Part shown: positions 50,922 to 60,036 of the stretch, in pieces
How the letters are laid out: each line of letters opens with the position of its first letter
Numbering within the stretch: position 1 is the first letter of the stretch
From: Planctomycetaceae bacterium
GTDB lineage: Bacteria; Planctomycetota; Planctomycetia; Planctomycetales; Planctomycetaceae
Direction: 5' to 3'
Assembly: GCA_017795105.1 (NCBI GenBank)
Contig: CP051247.1
Location: forward strand, 3,214,001 to 3,278,000
DNA length: 64,000 nt
Notes under the pieces: model-generated
Databases searched by the model: none
What the model was told of the DNA's origin: nothing
What the model saw: the letters and a program-made list of their open reading frames with translations, nothing else
Program-made: the position numbers and the translations under genes

Positions 50922-51764
50922 TCACTCGGGTTGACACCTGGCACAGAAGAACGTCGAGCGCTGGGCCTGGACGATTCGTTCGATCGTGCCTTTGCGGCAC
51001 GTCGGGCATTTCTGCTCGTGCTTCATGTAAACCCGATGTTCGTTCTGGTAGGAGCCGTCTTTGTTCAGCGCGTTGCGATACGTTCCATCGCCGAGCGTCG
51101 ACCCTTCGTAACGGATAGCCAGTTCGAGAACCTTTAAAGTCGCCTTGTTCAACCGGTTCAATTCGGCTCGCTCGAGCGAATTGGCCGGGCGATGCGGTGA
51201 GAGCCGGGCCAGATGTAGAATCTCACTGGCGTAAAGATTGCCGATGCCGGCAACCAGCTTTTGATCGAGCAGCGCCACCTTCAGCGGACGAGCCGTTCGG
51301 TCCAGTTGCGTCGCCCACAATCTCGGCGTCATCTCAAGGGCGTCGGGGCCGAGCTTCGGAGGGCCAAGTTCACGTTCGTACTCTTCGGCCGTGAAGAGCC
51401 GCACGGTGCCGAGTCCGCGACGATCCCAGAAACGAAGGATAGATCGTCGTCGTTTTCGCAACAGATGCCACTCGAAGCGAAAGTGCGTCTCATCGGGCGC
51501 CTCTTCAAGCAAAACGAGACCGGTCATACGGGGTTCGACGACAAATCGATCGTCGTTATCGAGTCGTAACACGACCCGCTTGGCGCGTCGCGACGTCTCG
51601 ACGAACTTGCGCCCTGCGACACGTTCCTGAATCTGTGTGAAGTCGGGCTTGATCGAGATCGGGCGACAGGCGCACACCGGCAGCTCTACTCGAGTGAGGG
51701 TGGCTCCCTCCACTGCAGTGCGGATGCCGCGGACCATCGTTTCGACTTCGGGAAGTTCAGGCAT
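50922..51764 (-). CDS. mutM: Formamidopyrimidine-DNA glycosylase
   Basis: 280 residues. N-terminal MPELPEVETMVRGI carries the catalytic Pro2 and Glu3; KFVETSRRAKRVVL holds the conserved lysine of the beta-hairpin; VAGIGNLYASEILHLARLSPHRPANSL is the helix-two-turn-helix; the C-terminal zinc finger is CPTCRKG...CARC. Removes oxidised purines such as 8-oxoguanine. Normal length; stands alone. Confidence 0.96.
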   Translation of the reverse strand: MPELPEVETMVRGIRTAVEGATLTRVELPVCACRPISIKPDFTQIQERVAGRKFVETSRRAKRVVLRLDNDDRFVVEPRMTGLVLLEEAPDETHFRFEWHLLRKRRRSILRFWDRRGLGTVRLFTAEEYERELGPPKLGPDALEMTPRLWATQLDRTARPLKVALLDQKLVAGIGNLYASEILHLARLSPHRPANSLERAELNRLNKATLKVLELAIRYEGSTLGDGTYRNALNKDGSYQNEHRVYMKHEQKCPTCRKGTIERIVQAQRSTFFCARCQPE

Positions 51765-52100
51765 GATAAAGCGGGGGCGGAGCGGTCAGGAGAAAGGCTT
51801 TAATCGTCACAGGTCCTACGACCTGCATGCCCCGAAAAGCGGGCGCAATCACACCTCTCGGAGCCGAATCGGACGCATCATTCTAGCGGCTGTTCGCATT
51901 CTTTCGAGCACATCCGGACTCGATTGGCGAAACGTCCTGATTTTCGGGAAAGTGCTTGACGTTGCTTCAGACGTGGACGATCCTAAGAAGCATGCCCTTA
52001 TTCTATTCTGCTGGAGCGCGCCCTGAGTTGCGCCGATGAGCAGTGCTGCTGATACTACCAGGATAGGTTGCCACAACGCTCCTCGAAGAGGTCTCGCATC
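51765..52100. other. Divergent intergenic region
   Basis: 336 bases between mutM and the DUF1598 gene. A TTGACG at 51956-51961 could be a -35, but no good -10 follows. No gene seen. Confidence 0.45.
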
Positions 52101-53837
52101 ATGAGCCATGTTGATCCGTCCCGTTCTTCTGCCCGCGGGCTGCTGAAAATCGCGGCTTCCGTCTGTCTGACTGGCGTTTTGAGTACGACTGTGCAGGCGG
52201 CTTCACCAGCCGAACAGGTCTCCGCTCACCTGGCAGCCGGCGAATTTGTCGCTGCAATGGACCTCGCCCGGTCCGTCGAAGACCAGGCCGTTCGCGAATC
52301 GCTGCTCACGCAGATTGCCGCTGAGCAGGCTGAAGACGGGGAACTGGCTGCTGCCCGCGCCACGGCTCGACAGATGCCGCTGAATGCCTCCCGAGCAACC
52401 GCAACCGCTGCTCAGGCTCGTCAGCAGACGCTGCAAGGTGGGGGAGCGGACTTCGAATCGCTGATCGAACTGATCGAAACCGTTGTCGCTCCGGAAACGT
52501 GGGAAGCTCTCGGCGGTCTCGGAACGATCACCGACTTCGATTCCGGCGGGGGGATTCATGTCGACGCCAATGGCGTCGTCGCTCGTTTGACGACCACCGA
52601 ACAGAACAACCGCCTGAAAGAACTCGCTCTCGAAGCTCGTCAGGCTGATCTGAACACCGATATGTCGCAGGCCGCTCCGCTGCGAATGGTTTCTCTGAAC
52701 CGTCTCGAAGCTGCCATCAACGATCGTCTCGCTCAGGGGCTGCCGGTTGTCGAATCGATGGCCAACCTGGCTGGTCTGTATGCCGTGACGAACGTCTTCG
52801 TGTATCCGGAAACTGGCGAAATCGTGATCGCGGGTCCGGCTGCCGGCTGGAACTACACCGGGACTGGGCTGCCTGTCAGTGCAGAATCGGGTGTGCCGAC
52901 GCTCCAGCTCGACGATCTCGTTACCGTCCTGCGAACCTTCGGACCGGGTGGTGAAGGCATCTTCGGCTGCTCGATCGATCCTCGTCAGGAAGGTCTGCGG
53001 GAACTCAAAGACTATGTCACCGAATCGCAGGCTTCCGGCCCGCTGTCGTCCCGAGCCGTCCGTTCCTGGACCAATCAGCTGCAGCGGAAGCTCGGCGAGC
53101 AGGACGTGACCATCTACGGTATTCCGGCGGACAGCCGCGTCGCTCGCGTCATCGTCGAAGCCGATTACCGTATGAAGCTGATCGGCATCGGCAAGCTCGA
53201 CGCCGGAGCTCACATTCCCGACTACTTCGACCTGATGACTCCGTCGCAGGCCGCCGACATGTCGACGATCGATGCTCTCCGCTGGTGGCTGTCGCTGAAG
53301 TGCGAGGCCATCCTCAAGAGTGGCGATGGCGACGCTTACGAACTGCAGGGGTCTTCGGTTCTCTGTCAGTCGGAAAACCAGTTCATCAATCAGGCCGGCG
53401 AGCGGGTTGAAACCGGCACCGCCGAAGCCAACAACCAGCAGTTCGCTTCGAACTTCACGCAGCACTACGAAGATCTGTCCCGCGACGATCTGATCTTCGC
53501 CGATCTGCAGAACATCTTCGATCTGGCTCTGGTCGCCGCTCTGATTCAGCGTGAGAACCTGACCGCTCAGACCGGTTGGGACCTGGGAGCCTTCGCAGCC
53601 GACGGCACCTATCAGCCGGCTCGCTACGACGCACCGCAGGTTGTCGATTCCGTCGTGAACTATAAAGTCTACAACGGCCGCAACATCGTGGTTCAGGTCG
53701 CCGGGGGCGTGCAGGTGAATGTCGCCGCTCCGCTGGCTAACGTGACCGCATCGCCACGACTCGAAGATGCAGCCGAGCAGGCCGAAGCCGGCGAACTGGC
53801 TCCGGGCCGCTGGTGGTGGGACGTCCAGGCTGCCAAG
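52101..53837 (+). CDS. Exported DUF1598 protein
   Basis: 578 residues with a signal peptide (GLLKIAASVCLTGVLSTTVQA, ~13-33). Helical repeats at ~35-120 (EQVSAHLAAGEFVAAMDLAR), then the DUF1598 body: LNRLEAAINDRLAQGLPVVESMANLAGL, VYPETGEIVIAGPA, GCSIDPRQEGLRELKDYV, VEADYRMKLIGIGKLD, WWLSLKCEAILKSGDGDAYELQGSSVLCQSENQF. The family is planctomycete-specific and uncharacterised. The ATG at 52101 with GAAGAGG upstream is preferred to one at 52068. The TAA stop is completed at 53840. A strong hairpin terminator follows. Confidence 0.88.
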
Positions 53838-53868
53838 TAAGCCTCGACAACCTCGTTGATCAAACACG

Positions 53869-53900
53869 ATGCCATGCCTGCTTTCAGGCATGGCATTTTT
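53869..53900 (+). terminator. Rho-independent terminator of the DUF1598 gene
   Basis: 12-bp perfect stem (ATGCCATGCCTG / CAGGCATGGCAT) with a 4-base loop and TTTT tail. Confidence 0.9.
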
Positions 53901-53972
53901 CGTTGAGCGACGCGGGGAGGAGTTTCACAACAAAGCGCATTCCCGGGCGGCATCGCCTATCATCCGTATGAA

Positions 53973-54833
53973 ATGAAGCTTCCCGTATTTCTCTCCCGAC
54001 TCCTGTTGCTGCTCAATGCGTTGAGTCTAGATGCACCGCTGGCGGCGGTCGCCTGGCAGGATCTTGCTGCCCGGCATTTCGACGTGCAGCTCCGCTGGTC
54101 GGAGCGGTTGCTGCTGTTACTCGGCACCTGGCTGGTCTACTGTGGCGACCGACTGCTCGATACGCTGCACACTGGTCAGAAACAGGTCGCCATCGGCCGG
54201 CATCAGTTTGTGCGAGAGAATCGCCGGATGCTGATGATCGTCTGGCTGTTTATTGCAGCCGCCGCGGGCGTGCTGATCGAGCAGACGGTCAGCATAAGTG
54301 ATCTGCGGGCAGGGATTGCACTCGTGACGACGCTTGCCGCCTATTTTCTGATCTGTCTTCGCTGGCCTCAGTTCCGCTTCTATATCCCTCGTGAACTGGT
54401 CGTAAGTGTTTACTTCCTGGCCGCGATCGTCTTCTTTCCCGCGATTCATGCCACCGGAGACTGGTTCGGCATCATCGCGACGCCTTTCTGCGGTGTCTGT
54501 CTGGTGCTGGCGTTCCTGAACTGCCTCGGAATCTCCTGCTGGGAGATCGAAGAAGACCGTCGGGCCGGAGAATGGACGATTGCCACGCGTTATCCGGCGA
54601 TCGCCGAGCGGTACCGCTATCTCGCCCTGTTCGCTGCCGGGGTGCTGGGAGGCATGCTGTTTGGCGGGCAGCTTCCGGCGGAGCTTGAGATCGGGGCAAT
54701 GCTTGCCGCACTGCTGCTTGCTCTGCTCGATATCCTGCCGGTTTCCAACGACCTCAAACCGGTGCTGGCCGATCTGGTTCTGATCGTGCCGTGGCTGGTC
54801 GTGGTTACGACTGCGGCAACTGGAGTTGCGTGA
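53973..54833 (+). CDS. UbiA-like multi-pass membrane protein
   Basis: 286 residues with about eight helices. The pattern RLLLLLNALSLDAPLAAVAWQ, LLGTWLVYCGDRLLDT (first acidic motif in a helix end) and LNCLGISCWEIEEDRRAGEWTIATRYP (second acidic motif) matches the layout of UbiA prenyltransferases (NDxxDxxxD and DxxxD), though both motifs are degenerate. Attachment of a prenyl chain to an aromatic acceptor is therefore uncertain. Its 3' end overlaps the ClpP-like gene on the other strand by 29 bases. Confidence 0.65.
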   Translation: MKLPVFLSRLLLLLNALSLDAPLAAVAWQDLAARHFDVQLRWSERLLLLLGTWLVYCGDRLLDTLHTGQKQVAIGRHQFVRENRRMLMIVWLFIAAAAGVLIEQTVSISDLRAGIALVTTLAAYFLICLRWPQFRFYIPRELVVSVYFLAAIVFFPAIHATGDWFGIIATPFCGVCLVLAFLNCLGISCWEIEEDRRAGEWTIATRYPAIAERYRYLALFAAGVLGGMLFGGQLPAELEIGAMLAALLLALLDILPVSNDLKPVLADLVLIVPWLVVVTTAATGVA

Positions 54834-55428
54834 GATCGGAGCCCGGCTCAATCAGTTCCGCGATTCCGGCCTTGGCGAGTTCCGCTCCTGAAACAAACCG
54901 CCCCGGAATCGACCAGGAATTCAGCAGTTCGCGCTCGAGCGGAAACATCTCCGCCATGAGCCGGTCGCACGTCTCCTGCACGTCCTTAAAATGCCGCGTC
55001 CACTCGGCTGCTTCTTCGAGCCGCACGTTCTCTTCACTTTCCCATTTCATCGGATGAAACAGGTGCGTCGAGAAGGGCATCACATACCGCTTCCGGCACG
55101 CGGCAAAAGGCAACAGCGAGGCTGAAGAGCATTCTCCCAGAACGATGCCGGTCGCTTTCAGATTGCGAAGCTGAATGAGCGAGACCAGCGACAGAGCCGT
55201 GTAAACGCTTCCGCCGTTGGAGTCGAAGTAGATCGTGCCCGAACTGTTCCGGGGCAATTCAACAACGGCTTCAAGCAGTTCGACATGGCGATCGTTGAAA
55301 TCACCTGCGATGAGAAGTTCCCAAGGGCCGGGGGAATCTTTCCGCGACGTGGCCGAGGCTGGTCCCGGATCAGAGCGAAACTTCGGACGATACGGGGGAG
55401 CTTCGGCTCGAGGGAATCTCCGTTTCAT
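54805..55428 (-). CDS. ClpP-like serine protease-fold protein
   Basis: 207 residues. The ClpP/crotonase fold shows in TIYFDSNGGSVYTALSLVSLIQ (GG substrate-strand motif, ~66-86), the nucleophile loop GECSS (Ser102, matching GQAAS) and STHLFHP (His125, matching MIHQP). It lacks the usual length and oligomerisation tail of ClpP1, and Clp ATPase-docking features cannot be judged. The ATG at 55428 overlaps the stop of the upstream gene by 4 bases (ATGA), so the two are translationally coupled. A membrane-associated protease role with that partner is an inference. Confidence 0.8.
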   Translation of the reverse strand: MKRRFPRAEAPPYRPKFRSDPGPASATSRKDSPGPWELLIAGDFNDRHVELLEAVVELPRNSSGTIYFDSNGGSVYTALSLVSLIQLRNLKATGIVLGECSSASLLPFAACRKRYVMPFSTHLFHPMKWESEENVRLEEAAEWTRHFKDVQETCDRLMAEMFPLERELLNSWSIPGRFVSGAELAKAGIAELIEPGSDLTQLQLPQS

Positions 55429-56075
55429 CGAGCAATGGTGGCCAGTACGTTTCGGGGGATTTCGTCGAGGTGTTTCCACAGGTGCTTTGTCTCGCCGTCC
55501 AGATCAACAAGGTGCAATTCCGATTTGGAGAGCTTCGAGACAATCTGCCGCTGTTCCGAGCCCCACATTTTCTTCACGTAGTTCAGACTCTTTTCCGGTC
55601 CGCCTCCCGTGATTTTGAAGACCACATGCTGCCGGGACGGTTCGTAGCTCCAGTCGTATTCGATCTTCAGTTTGGAGCCGACAAACATACTGGCGAACGC
55701 GTTGGCGTGAAAGTAAATCGTAGCCGTGCCATCGTCGCGAACCGTGAGATACCGGTCGCCGTAATATTCCGACTTCCAGGCTCCCACCACAATCTTCTCG
55801 ATTTGCTCCGGACTCAGCTCATCCGGCGGGACAGCCGATTCAGGCAGGGTGCTTGAAATCGGATCGGCCGTCGTGTCGTCCGGCGGCGGAAGTGGAGCAT
55901 CGAGCGGATCTTGAGCCGGCACGCCTCGGTCAGGCGGGGGAAGCTCTTCCACGGCTTCCTGCCGCATCGCGTTCCAGAAGATAAAGCCGATCATGGCGAT
56001 GATGATGAGCGGAATGCCCACGGTCTTCATTTTTCGCCAGCGGGCGAGCGGCGGAGAGGTTGTGTTATCCGTCAC
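55425..56075 (-). CDS. Single-pass membrane protein of unknown function
   Basis: 216 residues. Short basic N-terminus (RWRKMKT), one helix (VGIPLIIIAMIGFIFW, ~18-34), a proline- and acid-rich linker (to ~90), then a beta-rich domain IVVGAWKSEYYGDRYLTVRDDGTATIYFHANAF... that looks like a lipocalin-type calycin strand set. It is the upstream partner of the ClpP-like gene (4-base overlap). Function unknown. Confidence 0.8.
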   Translation of the reverse strand: MTDNTTSPPLARWRKMKTVGIPLIIIAMIGFIFWNAMRQEAVEELPPPDRGVPAQDPLDAPLPPPDDTTADPISSTLPESAVPPDELSPEQIEKIVVGAWKSEYYGDRYLTVRDDGTATIYFHANAFASMFVGSKLKIEYDWSYEPSRQHVVFKITGGGPEKSLNYVKKMWGSEQRQIVSKLSKSELHLVDLDGETKHLWKHLDEIPRNVLATIAR

Positions 56076-56227
56076 TTGTCACTTCCTGCAAATTGACGAG
56101 AACCCCCGACGGGGCGATTCTGGTAACCAATCGAAAATTGTAGACTAAACCCGTACGGGTGTCACTCCGGCTCCCCGATTCGCCGCAGGGGAGCCCCTGC
56201 CACGAACTGAGTAAGAGAAGCGGCATT

Positions 56228-57244
56228 ATGAGCATTGACTGGGCATCCTTAGAAGATCTCCTTAAGAATAATCAAACCTTCGTTCTGACGAGCCATGTTC
56301 GCCCGGACGCCGATGCTCTCGGTTCGGAACTGGCGCTGGCCGGAATGCTGGAGTCCTGGGGGAAACAGGTTCACATCATCAATCCGGGGGCTTCGCCGGC
56401 TCACCTCCAGTTTCTGGATCCGGAAGGCAAGGTCACCGCCCTGCATGCTCATCCCGACCGGGCGGAGATTATCCGCAAATGCGATGCCCATATCGTGCTC
56501 GATACCAGCGCATGGATTCAGTTGGGCGAAGTCGGCAAGGTGATGGCCCGCAGCGAATCGAAGAAGATCGTGATCGACCATCATGTCAGCTCCGATGACC
56601 TGCAGGCAGTCGAGTTCAAAGATACGACCTCGCCGGCCACCGGATGTCTGGTTTACGAACTGATGACCTGGTGTGGTTACGTGCCGACGATGCAGGAGGC
56701 CAGCTGCCTCTATTGTGCCATCGCCACCGACACCGGCTGGTATCGATTCCCGGCGACCAATCCGGTCACCATGCGGATTGGCGGAGAACTGATTGCCGCT
56801 GGAGCAGACCCGGCTCGTCTGTACAACCTGCTCTACGAGCAGGGTTCGGTCGAACGTCTGAAGCTGTCCGGGCTGGCACTGCAGCGTGTCAGCCTCGCCT
56901 GCGAGGGGCTTCTGGTTTATACGTATGTGACCCAGGCAGACTTCGCTGCGACGAAGGCCCATCCGGCCGATACCGAGAATCTGGTCAATGAGTGCATGCG
57001 AATCAAAGGGACTCAGGCCGCCTTTATTCTCGTCGAGCAGCCGAATCGCCAGCTGAAGGCGAGTCTTCGCAGCCGGGAAAGCGTCGATGTAACCCCGGTC
57101 GCCGAGCACTTTGGAGGCGGAGGACATCGTCAGGCCTCCGGCGCAATGCTGCCCGGACCGATCGACCAGGCAATTGAAAAACTGGTGGAACTCTTTGGCG
57201 TTCAGCTCAAACTGGCCGGGTTCGAGCCTAAAGAGACGAATTGA
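56228..57244 (+). CDS. DHH-DHHA1 phosphoesterase (NrnA/oligoribonuclease type)
   Basis: 338 residues. DHH domain: SHVRPDADALGSELALAGML (~19-38), HIVLDTSAW, and VIDHHVSS with D117-H118-H119; DHHA1 domain ends GGGGHRQASGA (~295). NrnA-type enzymes degrade nano-RNA and pAp; related DhhP-type enzymes also hydrolyse pApA or c-di-AMP. The length and lack of extra domains fit NrnA. AGAGAAG precedes the ATG at 56228. Stands alone. Confidence 0.93.
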   Translation: MSIDWASLEDLLKNNQTFVLTSHVRPDADALGSELALAGMLESWGKQVHIINPGASPAHLQFLDPEGKVTALHAHPDRAEIIRKCDAHIVLDTSAWIQLGEVGKVMARSESKKIVIDHHVSSDDLQAVEFKDTTSPATGCLVYELMTWCGYVPTMQEASCLYCAIATDTGWYRFPATNPVTMRIGGELIAAGADPARLYNLLYEQGSVERLKLSGLALQRVSLACEGLLVYTYVTQADFAATKAHPADTENLVNECMRIKGTQAAFILVEQPNRQLKASLRSRESVDVTPVAEHFGGGGHRQASGAMLPGPIDQAIEKLVELFGVQLKLAGFEPKETN

Positions 57245-57293
57245 GCGGTCGCTGAGCGATTGCGGCGGTCAACGAGCAGTCAGTGCAGCGAGC

Positions 57294-57611
57294 TTACGCG
57301 CTAACCTTCTCCCGGTAGTCTGGCTCGGACTGCAATTCGGGAAAGCGGTCCCGATACAGCCAGCGATGCCACCAAGTCGCCTTTTTGAGGCTGGGGTCAT
57401 CCTCTAGAATCTCGCGAACCTTGCCACGGCGCGTCTGGACAACCAGGGTCCCGTCTTCGCGGATCTCGCGAACGACCCAGAATTTTTCCACAACATAGTT
57501 GTACTGGTCCCCATGGGCGCTGGGACTCACCTTCGTCGCACGCAGCGTCGGATGAGATGACTGTTTGGTCATCAGGTAAATCACGTGATCGCCCACTTGG
57601 AACTGACTCAT
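57294..57611 (-). CDS. Small conserved hypothetical protein
   Basis: 105 residues. MSQFQVGDHVIYLMTKQSSHPTLRATKVSPSAHGDQYNYVVEKFWVVREI looks like a small SH3-type beta barrel; a basic C-terminal stretch (TRRGKVREILEDDPSLKKATWWHRWLYRDRFP) follows. I recognise it as a planctomycete protein of unknown function. The ATG at 57611 is used instead of one at 57659, which would add a poorly conserved extension. Confidence 0.78.
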   Translation of the reverse strand: MSQFQVGDHVIYLMTKQSSHPTLRATKVSPSAHGDQYNYVVEKFWVVREIREDGTLVVQTRRGKVREILEDDPSLKKATWWHRWLYRDRFPELQSEPDYREKVSA

Positions 57612-57758
57612 CGCAGTACTTTTCACCTCAAAAAGTTCTGAAGACACAACAACCATCAATCAGATATCTTAGATGTCTTTCCCATTCTTGAAAAGATGGT
57701 GTTTGAGGCGTTTGTCCAAATTTTCATCCCGATTGGGCGACGTCCACTATTCTAGCCA

Positions 57759-57774
57759 TAGGTAAATATACCTA
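57759..57774. promoter_or_regulatory. TAGGTA-N4-TACCTA palindrome, candidate operator
   Basis: Perfect 6-bp inverted repeat, 70 bases ahead of the GH32-like start and in the divergent region shared with the small minus-strand gene. Shares GGTAAATATAC with the lexA leader palindrome. Confidence 0.4.
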
Positions 57775-57843
57775 GGGCTGAGCGCGGCACGCGTCGCTCA
57801 GGCCTCCTCTCCCTTCTCGCTTCTCTTCGTTGAGCCGTCCGTT

Positions 57844-59424
57844 ATGTACAACAGTTTTGTCAGCCAATTCAAAACAATGGGCGACGTCGATGTCCTCTGG
57901 CACGACGGAGTCTATCATCTCTTCCATCTTGTTCTGCCCAATCACGACTTCATCGCTCATGCCGTCAGCAAGGACGGATTGAACTGGAAGCGGATCGAGA
58001 ATGCTCTGTTCATTGGCGACCCGGGGAACTGGGACGACTACATGCTCTGGACGATGCACGTCTCGCCAGATCCTCATGAACGTGGCTGGTGGCGGATGTT
58101 TTATACGGGATTGTCGCTGGAAGATCAGGGCTCCCTGCAGCGGATCGGCATTGCACGCAGTCGCGACCTGATTCACTGGGAGAAGTTCAAGGACTCCTCC
58201 AACGCGAAGTCGGCCGGGGTTCCGTGCGACAGCAACTACGTGCCGCTCTGTTCCACGTGGCCGCACTACGAACAAAAGCCGGCGGCCGATCATGCCTGGG
58301 TCAGTTTCCGCGATCCTTACTTCTTTCAGCATGAAGGCGAAGGCTATCTGGCGATGGCGGCTCGGGTCCCGGATGGACCGAGCATTCGGCGTGGCTGCGT
58401 CGGACTGGCCAAAGAGACTTCGCCCCATTGCTTCGAACTGGTCGAACCGCTGCACCATCCCGGCCAGTACGATGACATCGAAGTTCCCAACATTCTCAAG
58501 TTCGATGGCCGCTACTACCTCATTGGCAGCATCCGCGAAGATGCCAAGATCCGTTACTGGCATTCGACCAGTCTCGAGGGGCCGTGGGGCAACTACTACG
58601 ACAACGTGCTTCTCGCGGGTGGCAACTATGCCGGCCGCGTTAGCTGGGATGATCGCGGACCGCTGCTCTGGAACTTCTACACGCCGGATGCGGAAGTTCG
58701 GAATCGCAAAAACCTGATGCCGCCTCCGAAACGGATCGTTCAACTCGACGACGGCCGCCTGGCGGTTCGCTCGATCGAAGCGTTTGACGATATCGTGGAG
58801 AGCACGTTTACCCATCGCGAGCTCAATCCGATTGCCTCGCTGTACAACCAGTTTGAAAGCCAGGTCGCGTTCGACGATGGGACGGAGAGTTACGAAGTCG
58901 TCAGCAGTGGCGGCTTCCAGGGCTTTCTGTTCTCGCCCGTCTTCAAAGGGTTCCGCCTGAAGACAAAGCTACGACTTTCCGGACTTGGAAAATGCGGGTT
59001 GCTGTTCCGCATCGATCCCGAGTCGAGCGATGGCTATCACCTTTCGCTCGATCTGATCAAAGGCGTCGCCCAGCTGCGAGCCTGGGGGCATCGGAACGAG
59101 CCCGACTCCGAACAGGCCTTCAAGTATCAGCGGTTGCAGGCGGCCTACTGGCGGAATACCGACGATCTCGAATTCGATATCACGCTGCTCTGTCTGAATA
59201 CGTATATCGAGTTCGCAATCGACGACAATGTTCTGCTCAGTCTTTCCGACGAGACATTCCCGGAAGGACATCTCGGGGTTTATGTGGAATCGGCGAAAGT
59301 GGTTCTGGAGAATCCTGTTGTCGAGATTCTCCACACGCCGGAACATCCTACGGACGATCTGCCGATGGGTTCGAGGGACGCTCCCCCGGTTCCTCGTCCG
59401 AATGACCCGACGTCCGGGCAATGA
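57844..59424 (+). CDS. GH32-like five-bladed glycosidase-fold protein
   Basis: 526 residues. No signal peptide. N-terminal five-bladed propeller typical of GH32/43/68-type folds: VLWHDGVYHLFHLV, YHLFH... HAVSKDGLNWKRIENALF, ARSRDLIHWEKF, WVSFRDPYFFQHEGEGYLAM (RDP motif carrying the transition-state Asp), YDDIEVPNILKFDGRYYLIGS (ECP-like acid/base region reads EVP). The C-terminal ~200 residues form a beta-sandwich as in GH32. The Cys of ECP is replaced. Activity on a fructoside or other sugar cannot be predicted. Overlaps the AtpZ-like gene by 77 bases. Confidence 0.82.
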   Translation: MYNSFVSQFKTMGDVDVLWHDGVYHLFHLVLPNHDFIAHAVSKDGLNWKRIENALFIGDPGNWDDYMLWTMHVSPDPHERGWWRMFYTGLSLEDQGSLQRIGIARSRDLIHWEKFKDSSNAKSAGVPCDSNYVPLCSTWPHYEQKPAADHAWVSFRDPYFFQHEGEGYLAMAARVPDGPSIRRGCVGLAKETSPHCFELVEPLHHPGQYDDIEVPNILKFDGRYYLIGSIREDAKIRYWHSTSLEGPWGNYYDNVLLAGGNYAGRVSWDDRGPLLWNFYTPDAEVRNRKNLMPPPKRIVQLDDGRLAVRSIEAFDDIVESTFTHRELNPIASLYNQFESQVAFDDGTESYEVVSSGGFQGFLFSPVFKGFRLKTKLRLSGLGKCGLLFRIDPESSDGYHLSLDLIKGVAQLRAWGHRNEPDSEQAFKYQRLQAAYWRNTDDLEFDITLLCLNTYIEFAIDDNVLLSLSDETFPEGHLGVYVESAKVVLENPVVEILHTPEHPTDDLPMGSRDAPPVPRPNDPTSGQ

Positions 59425-59644
59425 GATAGCGGATTCCCAGGAACGCACCGCCGGCGAATCCGAAAAAGCCCAAAATCCGAGTGTCGAAGTACTGGTCAAG
59501 ACCGTAGCCGATGCCGCCGCAGAGCAACATGATGCAGACCGATGTCGTGACATGAGAGACGGTACGCATCGCTTCGCGGAAGGAAGAGGCCATGCTGTCA
59601 TCGGGCTGCGAGCTCTGCCGGGAATCGTGTTTGTTGTCGGGCAT
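59348..59644 (-). CDS. AtpZ/AtpI-like small membrane protein
   Basis: 98 residues with two membrane helices (VTTSVCIMLLCGGIGYGLDQYF and ILGFFGFAGGAFLGIRYLI). GYGLDxYF... PxFLFxGxxxGxxxGxRYLI-type spacing matches AtpZ/AtpI-family proteins normally at the head of ATP synthase operons; here no atp gene follows. The ATG at 59644 places the helices correctly. Its 3' end overlaps the GH32-like gene by 77 bases. Confidence 0.8.
   Translation of the reverse strand: MPDNKHDSRQSSQPDDSMASSFREAMRTVSHVTTSVCIMLLCGGIGYGLDQYFDTRILGFFGFAGGAFLGIRYLIARTSGHSDEEPGERPSNPSADRP

Positions 59645-60036
<392 letters not shown>

Noticed and set aside
52203..53891. 562-codon minus-strand open frame
   Set aside because: Antisense shadow of the DUF1598 gene.
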